NCBI RefSeq assembly: GCF_000183425.1
Contig: NC_014759.1
Span: 2,263,001-2,327,000 of the forward strand
Direction of reading: 5' to 3'
Length of the DNA: 64,000 nucleotides
Source: Marivirga tractuosa DSM 4126
GTDB taxonomy: Bacteria; Bacteroidota; Bacteroidia; Cytophagales; Cyclobacteriaceae
A program made the translations under genes and the position numbers. The notes beneath the pieces are model-generated. The model worked only from the letters and a program-made list of their open reading frames with translations. It was not told the DNA's origin and ran no database searches. Shown one piece after another: positions 56,730-64,000 of this stretch; positions within the stretch are counted from its first letter, which is position 1; every line of letters begins with the position of its first letter.

Positions 56730-57224
56730 ATGGAGTCAATTATCAAAAAAAGCGTAGTTTTGTTGTTAATCACCGTCATCTTTGCTTGCGATGTGGATAG
56801 CAACTGTGGAAGTATAAATGTAGATTATGTTACTTTCAGCACAGTAACTCTAAATGCAAATCTTGAAGAAAGACCAAAGGAAGTTAGATTTGACAGTATA
56901 TTTAGTCCACAGACCGATAGTATTTTCATTCTTAATGACACCGTTACCATTTCTAACTTCAGGCTGCCTTTGAGCCCAGTAGAAAATCAAACAGATTTCT
57001 ATTTTTATTATTCTATAAATAATGCTGGCGACACTATTAGTTATGGTGATACCATTCAATTCACTTATGAGAAAAGAAATAGAGTTGATTCACCAGAATG
57101 TGGAATTGATATGGAATTTTTTGGCATGGATACTGCTTTTCAAACTTTTGATTCACTTGTTATAGTAAATGATACATTAAAAAGGACTGTAAATGCGCCT
57201 AATATTAAGTTGTTTATTTTTTAG
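56730..57224 (+). CDS. Small lipoprotein, DUF6452-like
   Basis: 164 residues with a lipoprotein signal (VIFACD, Cys about 20) and a beta-rich body with Cys-containing loops (SNCGSINVDYVTFSTVTLN; SPECGIDMEFFGMDT). This matches the small DUF6452 family of Bacteroidota as far as I can recall; function unknown. Its last 32 bases are also the start of the following gene in another frame, so the two are tightly coupled. Confidence 0.65.
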   Translation: MESIIKKSVVLLLITVIFACDVDSNCGSINVDYVTFSTVTLNANLEERPKEVRFDSIFSPQTDSIFILNDTVTISNFRLPLSPVENQTDFYFYYSINNAGDTISYGDTIQFTYEKRNRVDSPECGIDMEFFGMDTAFQTFDSLVIVNDTLKRTVNAPNIKLFIF

Positions 57225-57927
57225 TCTTATCAGCATTTCGCTATTTGGTCAAGTGCCAGATAGCAGCGAGGAAATCGATTCTGTTGAGCAAAACGTAAAA
57301 AGACCTGAAAGTTCTAAGGTACCTAAGTCTTTTTTTATTCCAACTGGAATTCGCTTAGGCACTGATTTAGTTGCCTTAGGAGTGAATGCATTTGGTAATA
57401 ATAGAATGCGATATGAATTTCAGGCTGACATTGATTTTCATAGAATCTACCTTATCGGGTCTTATGGAATAAATACCTACCAAATAAGCACTGATGAATT
57501 TGATTATAAAAATAATGGAAGTTACTATAGAGTAGGCTTAGAAGCAGATTTCCTAAAATTTGATCCTGATCATAATACTTTAACATTTGGCCTCCGATAC
57601 GCTAGAGCAAATTTTTCCGAATCACTCAATACTACTTTAAACAGTCCAGTTTATGGTCCATATGAAGAATCACTCAATAACGATGCTGTAAGTGCAAGAT
57701 GGTTTGAAATGACAACAGGCTTGAGGGTAATGGTTTTGAAAAATCTTTATATGGGATATACTTTTAGGATTCAATTAAACAGAAAGATTTTTGATGCAAC
57801 TGAGTTCCGTACCTATGACATTCCTGGTTTTGGCAGAGCGGAGTTTAAGAACAGGTGGACATTCAATTACTATCTGACCTACAGAATCCCTTGGAAAGAA
57901 AAACAAGTTATGGAAAGGTCTAGGTAA
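57193..57927 (+). CDS. Outer-membrane beta-barrel protein, DUF6048-like
   Basis: 244 residues with a signal peptide (ends SISLFGQ) and a series of amphipathic strands (RLGTDLVALGVNAFG, YRVGLEADFLKF, LTFGLRYARANFS, MYMGYTFRIQLN-type, WTFNYYLTYRIPW) as in an eight-to-ten-strand barrel. It resembles the DUF6048 family that accompanies DUF6452. Its start lies 32 bases inside the preceding lipoprotein gene, so a barrel plus lipoprotein pair is likely. Function unknown. Confidence 0.65.
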   Translation: MRLILSCLFFSLISISLFGQVPDSSEEIDSVEQNVKRPESSKVPKSFFIPTGIRLGTDLVALGVNAFGNNRMRYEFQADIDFHRIYLIGSYGINTYQISTDEFDYKNNGSYYRVGLEADFLKFDPDHNTLTFGLRYARANFSESLNTTLNSPVYGPYEESLNNDAVSARWFEMTTGLRVMVLKNLYMGYTFRIQLNRKIFDATEFRTYDIPGFGRAEFKNRWTFNYYLTYRIPWKEKQVMERSR

Positions 57928-57957
57928 AATTAATTTACATGACCTTCCCTATCTTTT

Positions 57958-58989
57958 TCATTTAACACTAAATCCCTTTACAGCCTCTATAAAATATTTA
58001 ACATGATCCGGGTTTATATCCGGGTAAACACCATGTCCTAAATTGGCAATATGTCTGCCTGCACCAAATTCTTCAAGCATTTTTTTGGTATGCTTACGAA
58101 TTGAGGCTTTATCGGCATACAAAACACAAGGATCAAGATTACCTTGCAAAGTCTTATTTGCTCCAACAATATCTCTTACCTCAACAGGGTTCATTGTCCA
58201 ATCTAATCCGATGGTTTGATAATCAAGCTTGCTTAAATCTGAAAATGCTGCATGTGCATCCTTTGCAAAAACAGTTTTAGGAACATTCTGGATCGCATCA
58301 GCAATTTTCTTCAAATATGGAATGGAGAATTCCTTATACTGCTGATGAGATAAAATTCCTGCCCAGCTATCGAAAACTTGCACTAAATCGGCTCCCGCTG
58401 CAATTTGAGCTTTCAAATAAGCTATAGTACTATCTGTAATTTTTTGTAACAGTTGGTGTGATAATTCTGGATCGGTATAAAGCATTGCCTTTGCTTTAGA
58501 AAATGTTTTGCTTCCTGAACCTTCCACCATGTAAGCAAAAATAGTCCATGGCGCGCCAGCAAAACCAATTAAAGGCACTCTCCCATTTAATTCCTTTTTA
58601 GTGATCTGGATGGCTTTAGTCACATAAGAAAGACTTTCTTCAACATTTGCCACCGATAATTTTTCAACATCAGCTTTTGACTTAATCGTTTCCGGAAAGC
58701 GTGGCCCTCTTTTTTCTATCATTTCATAAGGCAATCCCATTGCTTCAGGAATGACCAGTATGTCAGAAAATATAATAGCGGCATCCACATCTAGAATATC
58801 AACCGGCTGGATGGTAACTTCAGCTGCAAGCTCAGGAGTTTGAGCCAGTTCAATAAATCCACTTACACTTGCTCTTACTTTTCTATATTCAGGAAGTATT
58901 CTCCCGGCTTGTCTCATAAGCCAAACAGGGGTTCTTTCTACTTTTTCACCTTTTGCTGCCCGCAGCAGCAGATCATTTTTTAATTCCAT
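57958..58989 (-). CDS. hemE: Uroporphyrinogen decarboxylase
   Basis: 343 residues from ATG 58989 ([30 protein letters not shown]). Conserved substrate-binding Arg residues in [17 protein letters not shown], the catalytic Asp in FSDIL, and GNLDP and [10 protein letters not shown] near the end are present. It decarboxylates uroporphyrinogen III to coproporphyrinogen III in haem synthesis. A longer frame starts at 59004, but that start would lie in the candidate -7 box, so 58989 is preferred. Confidence 0.94.
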   Translation of the reverse strand: MELKNDLLLRAAKGEKVERTPVWLMRQAGRILPEYRKVRASVSGFIELAQTPELAAEVTIQPVDILDVDAAIIFSDILVIPEAMGLPYEMIEKRGPRFPETIKSKADVEKLSVANVEESLSYVTKAIQITKKELNGRVPLIGFAGAPWTIFAYMVEGSGSKTFSKAKAMLYTDPELSHQLLQKITDSTIAYLKAQIAAGADLVQVFDSWAGILSHQQYKEFSIPYLKKIADAIQNVPKTVFAKDAHAAFSDLSKLDYQTIGLDWTMNPVEVRDIVGANKTLQGNLDPCVLYADKASIRKHTKKMLEEFGAGRHIANLGHGVYPDINPDHVKYFIEAVKGFSVK

Positions 58990-58993
58990 GCTG

Positions 58994-59001
58994 CAAATAT
59001 A
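58994..59001 (-). promoter_or_regulatory. Candidate -7 box directly before hemE
   Basis: Minus strand reads TATATTTG, fitting TAnnTTTG. It ends 5 bases before the preferred ATG at 58989, implying a leaderless or near-leaderless transcript. The -33 element is not clear. Confidence 0.4.
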
Positions 59002-59087
59002 CATTGATATTATGCTTCTGAATTATAATAATGCTAAACTTTTATGTTTCTTTGCCGATTAAAGTACTAGGTTAAATCTATACTGCT

Positions 59088-59996
59088 ATGTCAATACTTT
59101 TTAGTGCATTTAAGGAATGGAAAGAATACTGTGAAGAGAAAGGTGTTAAACTTTTTGAGCCAGTATTAGAATATGAAAAAGATCAGAAGGGCAAGGATGC
59201 TGATTTCGTATGGGAAAACCTTCAAAAGGCATATGATGTGATGCGCGATGCGGTAAAAACCGGATTGGAAGAAGACATGCAGTCTCGCTCAGGAATGATC
59301 AATAATGGCGCTAAGAAAGTATATCAAAATCCATTGACTGTTTTAGATCCCAATTTTCAGAAACTGATTGCTCGGGCTTTAGCCGCAAAAGAAGTGAATT
59401 CATGTATGGGGCGAGTTGTAGCTGCACCTACTGCAGGAGCAAGTGGAATTTTGCCTGGCACCATGTTCACGCTACAAGAAATTCACGGATTGGAAGACAG
59501 AAAGATATTAGAAGGGCTCTTAGTAGGAGCTGGAATCGCTCTAATCATTGAGCAAAAAGCTTCTTTAGCTGGTGCAGTTGGAGGTTGCCAAGCCGAAACA
59601 GGAAGTGCTGCAGCCATGGCATCTGGCGCTATAGTTTACTGCCTTGGAGGAGATATTGACCAAGTTTTTAATGCTGTTGCCATTACTATTCAATGCATGC
59701 TAGGCTTGGTTTGCGATCCTGTTGCAGGACTTGTGGAGGTGCCCTGTGTGGTTAGAAATGCTAGTGCAGCAGCTATTGCGAATTCTTCGGCTCAAATTGC
59801 ATTATCAAATGTGAGCGGTGTAATCCCAGTAGATGAATGCGTGGATGCGTTAGGTGAGGTAGGACAAAGCATGGAGACCAAATATAAAGAAACTGCAATG
59901 GGTGGTTTAGCAGCTACATTAACTGGGCAAAATATTTCTAAAAGAGTATTAATTCAGGATATAGAAATGCTTCCTGATGAAGAAGAAAATGATTGA
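59088..59996 (+). CDS. L-serine dehydratase, iron-sulfur-dependent, alpha-type chain
   Basis: 302 residues, the alpha-chain length. Three cysteines fit the [4Fe-4S] cluster: Cys167 in VGGCQAE, Cys209 in LVCDPVAG and Cys220 in EVPCVVRN. The SRSGMINNGAKK, AAPTAGASGILPG and GAVGGCQAETGSAAAMASGA stretches are typical. It deaminates L-serine to pyruvate and ammonia. No separate beta-chain gene is adjacent, so the beta part may lie elsewhere in the genome. Confidence 0.92.
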   Translation: MSILFSAFKEWKEYCEEKGVKLFEPVLEYEKDQKGKDADFVWENLQKAYDVMRDAVKTGLEEDMQSRSGMINNGAKKVYQNPLTVLDPNFQKLIARALAAKEVNSCMGRVVAAPTAGASGILPGTMFTLQEIHGLEDRKILEGLLVGAGIALIIEQKASLAGAVGGCQAETGSAAAMASGAIVYCLGGDIDQVFNAVAITIQCMLGLVCDPVAGLVEVPCVVRNASAAAIANSSAQIALSNVSGVIPVDECVDALGEVGQSMETKYKETAMGGLAATLTGQNISKRVLIQDIEMLPDEEEND

Positions 59997-60011
59997 TTTC
60001 TTGATCTAAGA

Positions 60012-60968
60012 TTAGGAGATAACAGAAATAGTGTAGTAGAGGTATATCCCAACTAATATCAAACCTTCATAACGATCAACAATTTTATTTAAAGCCATAA
60101 ATGGCAATATTATCAAGGTAATTCCCATCATCCATATCATATCTGAATTAATAATTACCTCACTTACCTCTATTTCCGAGATTAAGCTAGTAATTCCTAA
60201 TATAGATAGGATATTGAAAATATTGGATCCCATTAAATTGCCTAAGGCCATATCGGTTTCCTTCTTAAATGCGGCTACAACAGAGGTTACCAATTCCGGC
60301 AAACTAGTCCCTAATGCAACTACTGTAATTCCTACTATTCGCTCACTAACTCCCATATAAATAGCTAAGTCCTTTGCACTATTAACAAACCAATCAGAGC
60401 CAAAATAAAGCCCAGCTCCGCCTATTGCTATCAGGGATAAATCTTTTATCATATTCTTTTTAGAGCTTGGGGTTGGGGCTTCCACCTCAATGCCAAGATC
60501 TTCCGGACTCATATGATTTTTCCTTGATCTTCTTATTATAAAAAATAAATACAAAGCCAATAGTAAAACAAACCCTATCCCCTCGTAATCATTTACATAA
60601 CCTTCCTGAACAAGGAAATACAACAATAATGAACAGCCCATTGTCATAGGCCAGTCAATTTTTATAGAATCGGAGTTAACTGGAATGGGTGCAATCAATG
60701 AAGTAACTCCCAATACTAGTGCAAGATTGCAAATATTGGAGCCAATCACATTTCCCATAGTAATGTCCGGGCTTCCCGCTAATGCGGCCTGAATGCTAAT
60801 CAACAACTCCGGAGCAGAGGTACCAAAAGCTACTATGGTAACCCCAACAACTAAAGGGGACATTTTCAATCTCAAAGCAATTCTGGATGCACCTCTAACC
60901 AACAACTCTCCACCTAAAATTAGGACAGCCAAACCAACTACGAGCAATATGGTGTTTGTAAGAGGCAT
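60012..60968 (-). CDS. Calcium/sodium antiporter of the CaCA family (YrbG-like)
   Basis: 318 residues with about ten TM helices and the two inverted alpha-repeats that bind the ion: VAFGTSAPELLISIQAAL with GNVIGSNICN, and VALGTSLPELVTSVVAAF with GNLMGSNIFN. Both Glu/Asn/Ser sites are intact. It exchanges Na+ or K+ for Ca2+ across the inner membrane. upp ends 4 bases before its start on the same strand, so the two are probably co-transcribed although not functionally linked. Confidence 0.92.
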   Translation of the reverse strand: MPLTNTILLVVGLAVLILGGELLVRGASRIALRLKMSPLVVGVTIVAFGTSAPELLISIQAALAGSPDITMGNVIGSNICNLALVLGVTSLIAPIPVNSDSIKIDWPMTMGCSLLLYFLVQEGYVNDYEGIGFVLLLALYLFFIIRRSRKNHMSPEDLGIEVEAPTPSSKKNMIKDLSLIAIGGAGLYFGSDWFVNSAKDLAIYMGVSERIVGITVVALGTSLPELVTSVVAAFKKETDMALGNLMGSNIFNILSILGITSLISEIEVSEVIINSDMIWMMGITLIILPFMALNKIVDRYEGLILVGIYLYYTISVIS

Positions 60969-60971
60969 ATC

Positions 60972-61622
60972 TTAATGTGTGTGTTTTGGTCCGTAACTTA
61001 AGTCTCCAGCATCTCCCAAGCCTGGTAAGATGTAGGCCTTTTCATTCAGCTCTCTATCAAGGGAGCCTAAATATAGCTCATAACTCTGATTAAGATTTTT
61101 ATCGATATATCCCACACCTTCTGGAGTACCAATTGCAGCAGCAATTATGATCTTTTCTGGTTTTGCAATTTGCGTAATGTGATCAATTGCTTTAACTATG
61201 GATTGTCCAGTAGCCAACATAGGATCGGCTAATATTAAACTTCTTCCATCTAAAGGAGGTAGTGCTTCATAGCCCATTTCGATGGTGAAATTATTATCAT
61301 CTATGTGCTTTCTGTAAGCTCCAATAAAACCAGAATCTGAATGATCGAAGATATTTAGAAACCCCTGGTGAAAAGGTAAACCAGCCCTTAAAACACTCAC
61401 TATTACTGGAAAATCATGCATTAAAGCTACAGAGGTTTTCTCCAATGGGGTTTGGATTTCTTTATATTGGAAATATAAAGATTTCGAGATTTCATAAGCA
61501 AGTATTTCAGCAACTCGCTCAAGATTTCTCCTAAATCTATAGCGATCTTTTTGAATATCGACTTCTCTCAATTCAGCCAAAAAGTGGTTCGCAATGCTAT
61601 TTTCTTTATCTAAAATATACAT
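60972..61622 (-). CDS. upp: Uracil phosphoribosyltransferase
   Basis: 216 residues. The PRPP loop appears as LILADPMLATGQSI and the uracil-binding end as YILPGLGDAGDLSYG; VSVLRAGLPFHQGF is the third conserved segment. It makes UMP from uracil and PRPP. Transcribed first in a two-gene unit with the antiporter. Confidence 0.95.
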   Translation of the reverse strand: MYILDKENSIANHFLAELREVDIQKDRYRFRRNLERVAEILAYEISKSLYFQYKEIQTPLEKTSVALMHDFPVIVSVLRAGLPFHQGFLNIFDHSDSGFIGAYRKHIDDNNFTIEMGYEALPPLDGRSLILADPMLATGQSIVKAIDHITQIAKPEKIIIAAAIGTPEGVGYIDKNLNQSYELYLGSLDRELNEKAYILPGLGDAGDLSYGPKHTH

Positions 61623-61742
61623 TTATGGTAGTAGGTTGACATTAATTGGTGTCAGAACCTAAATATAATTTTATTTTTTAAGAAAAAAATTAAAAAATGG
61701 AAATATCCTGAGAGTAATTTCTATTCTCCTCTGAAAAGATTT

Positions 61743-61750
61743 TAACTTTG
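61743..61750 (+). promoter_or_regulatory. Candidate -7 box directly before the M42 peptidase
   Basis: TAACTTTG fits TAnnTTTG and ends 5 bases before the ATG at 61756, again implying a near-leaderless transcript. The -33 region is not clear. Confidence 0.45.
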
Positions 61751-61755
61751 CCCCA

Positions 61756-62676
61756 ATGAATAATTACAAACTACTTCAGCAATTGTGCAATATTCATGCT
61801 CCTTCAGGAGAAGAATATATGATGAAAAATTTCTTGCTTCAATACATAAAGCAAAATCAGTCGAACTGGAAAGTGCAGCCCAAGCTTCATCATGGTGAAG
61901 ATTTTCAAGACTGCCTGGTATTGGTTTTCGGTGAGCCTACAACTGCAGTTTTTGCTCATATGGATTCGGTGGGTTTTACCGTCCGTTATGAAAACCAATT
62001 AATCCCTATTGGCGGCCCGGAAGCAAAAAATGGTTACAGATTGAAAGGAGAAGACTCTTTAGGGCCAATAGCATGCGAATTGGAATTGAATGAAGAAAAT
62101 CAAACCTTCTATAAATTCGGAAGAGGAATTGACAGAGGTGCCAGTCTAACTTTTGACTGTGATTTCAGGGAAACGGAAGATTATGTTCAATCTTGCTACC
62201 TGGATAACAGGCTAGGAGTTTTTAATTGCCTCAAATTGGCTGAAACCTTAGAAAATGGCATGATTGTGTTTTCAGCTTATGAAGAACATGGTGGTGGCAC
62301 TGTTCCTTTTTTAGCCAAATTTATGGTTGAACAATACGGCATTCATCAAGCCTTAATTTCAGATATCACTTGGGTGACTGAAGGAGTTCAGCATGGAAAA
62401 GGAGTAGCTATTTCAATGCGAGATCGAAATGTTCCCCGTCAATCCTTCGTACAAATGATTCAGAACTTGGCAGAGAATTCAAACATCCCTTATCAATTGG
62501 AAGTTGAAGCAAGTGGTGGAAGTGATGGCCGGGAATTACAAGAATCGCCTTACCCCATTGATTGGTGCTTTATTGGTGCTCCAGAAGATAATGTACATTC
62601 CCCTGATGAAAAAGTGCATAAGAAAGATATTGAGGCTATGATAGCCATGTATGAATTCTTAATGAAGGAATTATAA
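61756..62676 (+). CDS. M42-family metallopeptidase (glutamyl aminopeptidase-like)
   Basis: 306 residues. Metal-binding and catalytic segments: His68-x-Asp70 in FAHMDSVGF, Asp in YLDNRLG, Glu-Glu in AYEEHGGGT, and Asp/His near the C-terminus (SGGSDGRELQ, APEDNVHSPDEKVHKKDI). The cytosolic family forms dodecamers that remove N-terminal residues from peptides. It ends one base before hpt, so the two are co-transcribed. Confidence 0.88.
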   Translation: MNNYKLLQQLCNIHAPSGEEYMMKNFLLQYIKQNQSNWKVQPKLHHGEDFQDCLVLVFGEPTTAVFAHMDSVGFTVRYENQLIPIGGPEAKNGYRLKGEDSLGPIACELELNEENQTFYKFGRGIDRGASLTFDCDFRETEDYVQSCYLDNRLGVFNCLKLAETLENGMIVFSAYEEHGGGTVPFLAKFMVEQYGIHQALISDITWVTEGVQHGKGVAISMRDRNVPRQSFVQMIQNLAENSNIPYQLEVEASGGSDGRELQESPYPIDWCFIGAPEDNVHSPDEKVHKKDIEAMIAMYEFLMKEL

Positions 62677-62677
62677 G

Positions 62678-63205
62678 ATGATCAAAATTATTGATAAGGA
62701 TTTCACGCCCTATATTTCTGCTGAAGAAATAAGCAAAAGGATTAATGAGCTTGGCGCTGAAATCAGTAAAGTTTATGAAGGTGAAAAACCGCTTTTAGTA
62801 AGTGTATTAAATGGCTCATTTATTTTCACAGCTGATTTGATAAGAACAATTGATACTCCCATAGAGGTAACTTTTATTAGAGTAGCTTCCTACGACGCTT
62901 TAAAATCAAGCGGGAAAGTAAGAGAAATTTTAGGTCTGAAAGAAAACGTTTTCGGAAGAGATATTTTAATCTTAGAAGATATTGTAGATACAGGAACCAC
63001 TTTGGAGCATCTGATGGAAGCTTTTCAAGATTTGGGAACAAAGTCCATAAAAGTGGCTACATTATTACATAAACCGGAGGCTCAGGAAAAAGCAAGTAAG
63101 CCTGATTTTGTAGGTTTCGAAATTCCCAATAAATTCGTTGTCGGTTTTGGTCTAGATTACGAAGGCTTTGGAAGAGAATTAAAAGAAATTTATCAATTAG
63201 TGTGA
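62678..63205 (+). CDS. hpt: Hypoxanthine phosphoribosyltransferase
   Basis: 175 residues. The PRPP-binding motif is ILILEDIVDTGTTLEHL (about 104-120), with VSVLNGSFIFTADLIR and FVVGFGLDYEG as further conserved segments. It salvages hypoxanthine or guanine to IMP/GMP. It starts one base after the M42 peptidase and precedes adk by about 280 bases. Confidence 0.93.
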   Translation: MIKIIDKDFTPYISAEEISKRINELGAEISKVYEGEKPLLVSVLNGSFIFTADLIRTIDTPIEVTFIRVASYDALKSSGKVREILGLKENVFGRDILILEDIVDTGTTLEHLMEAFQDLGTKSIKVATLLHKPEAQEKASKPDFVGFEIPNKFVVGFGLDYEGFGRELKEIYQLV

Positions 63206-63489
63206 GCTAGACCATATCAGCCCATTAAAAAAGAGTTGGTTATCTTGGTAACGATTGAGCTGAATTAATTTTTCTATCAAAATAAAATTATCCGCGATCT
63301 CTTTCTTAGAAGTTAAGAGAGATAGAAGATAAATTTGACAATTTTAAACATAAAACTTTTATATTTGATTTTCTATTAAACAGAAACTAATCATTAATTT
63401 CACAAAAATTGATGACAAAGTACTGAAAATAAAATAGTTGTAGATTTTACTCATGTAATAGCTCAAGAGGCTTTATTTAAATTACAATC

Positions 63490-64000
63490 ATGTTAAATAT
63501 TATATTATTTGGCCCTCCCGGAGCGGGAAAAGGCACACAAAGCGAAAAAATAATTGATCAATATAAATTAACCCATATTGCCACGGGCGATTTATTCAGA
63601 AAGCATTTGGGTGAAGGAACAGATTTAGGGAAATTAGCTCAAAAATACATGGATGAAGGCAATTTAGTGCCTGATGAAGTGGTAATTGGCATGGTAGATG
63701 AAAAAATCAAAGAAACTAAAGCCAATAGCAGCGGCTATATTTTTGATGGTTTCCCAAGGACAGTACCGCAGGCAAAAGCTTTAGACACCTTGCTTAAAGA
63801 AAAAGGAGAAAAAATTGCTGGAATGATTGCTTTGGATGTCCCTGAAGAAGAATTGAAAAAGCGTATCAAAGAAAGAGGCAAGACTTCAGGTAGAACGGAT
63901 GATCAGGATGAAGCCAAAATTGAAAATAGAATTAAGGTATACCAAGAAGAAACTTTACCTGTAGCCAACTATTACGATGGCGAGGGTAAATTGGTAAAAA
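63490..64000 (+). CDS. adk: Adenylate kinase (3' end outside window)
   Basis: 170 codons are visible from ATG 63490 and the frame is open at the edge. P-loop GPPGAGKGTQ (8-17), the AMP-binding motif ATGDLFRKHL, FDGFPRT, and the lid start KRIKERGKTSGRTDDQ are all present. It interconverts ATP + AMP and 2 ADP. The lid is the short form without the zinc Cys residues. About 20 C-terminal residues lie beyond the window. Confidence 0.95.
   Translation, partial: MLNIILFGPPGAGKGTQSEKIIDQYKLTHIATGDLFRKHLGEGTDLGKLAQKYMDEGNLVPDEVVIGMVDEKIKETKANSSGYIFDGFPRTVPQAKALDTLLKEKGEKIAGMIALDVPEEELKKRIKERGKTSGRTDDQDEAKIENRIKVYQEETLPVANYYDGEGKLVK

Noticed and set aside
58990..59004. Longer hemE start at 59004
   Set aside because: It adds five residues not typical of HemE and would place the start inside the candidate -7 box.
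1..64000. CRISPR array, tRNA or rRNA genes, prophage
   Set aside because: No regularly spaced direct repeats, cloverleaf structures, rRNA motifs or phage genes were found on either strand.

Overview
The window is an AT-rich bacterial chromosome segment, densely packed on both strands. Everything points to the Bacteroidota, most likely the order Cytophagales (a Marivirga-like organism would fit, but this is inference from gene content). The evidence is: a type IX secretion (T9SS) C-terminal sorting domain, a TonB-dependent receptor with a carboxypeptidase-like N-terminal domain, PKD-repeat surface proteins, the bacillithiol enzyme BshC, a long NusB, the yajC-ybbR-coaE order, and repeated TAnnTTTG boxes that match the Bacteroidota sigma factor -7 element. 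No tRNA, rRNA, CRISPR array, prophage or intact insertion sequence was seen.

Layout. 1-7.2 kb: the 5' part of a giant minus-strand cell-surface gene with about 24 PKD-like repeats; it runs off the left edge and carries one apparent single-base frameshift near 6625. 7.9-10.5 kb: a secreted M14-type zinc carboxypeptidase-like protein. 10.8-17.6 kb: a TonB-dependent receptor, a fasciclin-domain lipoprotein, and a T9SS-secreted endonuclease I. 17.8-23.3 kb: a three-gene RND efflux operon. 23.4-33.6 kb: envelope genes, nearly all on the minus strand (two OmpA-family proteins, a patatin fused to an outer-membrane barrel, an M23 peptidase, a VWA-like membrane protein) and comB. 34.3-38.2 kb: an iron/haem/cobalamin-type ABC importer operon with unusual start codons, a STAS-like protein and a Fur-family regulator. 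38.4-45.8 kb: an MsbA-type ABC exporter, leucine dehydrogenase, then nusB, ytxH, a DUF1573 lipoprotein, yajC, ybbR and coaE.

45.8-47.1 kb is a small accessory pocket bracketed by hairpin repeats: an antitoxin gene, its RelE/ParE-type toxin broken by an in-frame stop, and an unknown membrane protein. 47.2-52.7 kb: acetyl-CoA synthetase, a TPR/PP2C phosphatase signalling protein overlapping a potassium channel with an RCK domain, and a small unknown protein. An 88-bp MITE-like element with terminal inverted repeats and a 6-bp target duplication follows. 53.0-64.0 kb is housekeeping: a folate cyclo-ligase/bshC/rimO operon, two small envelope proteins, hemE, serine dehydratase, a Ca2+/Na+ antiporter, upp, an M42 peptidase, hpt and the start of adk.

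Taken together the window is mostly ordinary chromosome. No wholly new multi-gene system could be supported. The points most worth a second look are the frameshifted giant adhesin, the broken toxin, the MITE, the Cys-for-His change in the M23 active site, and the nine-codon leader ORF that overlaps the GTG start of the ABC importer operon.
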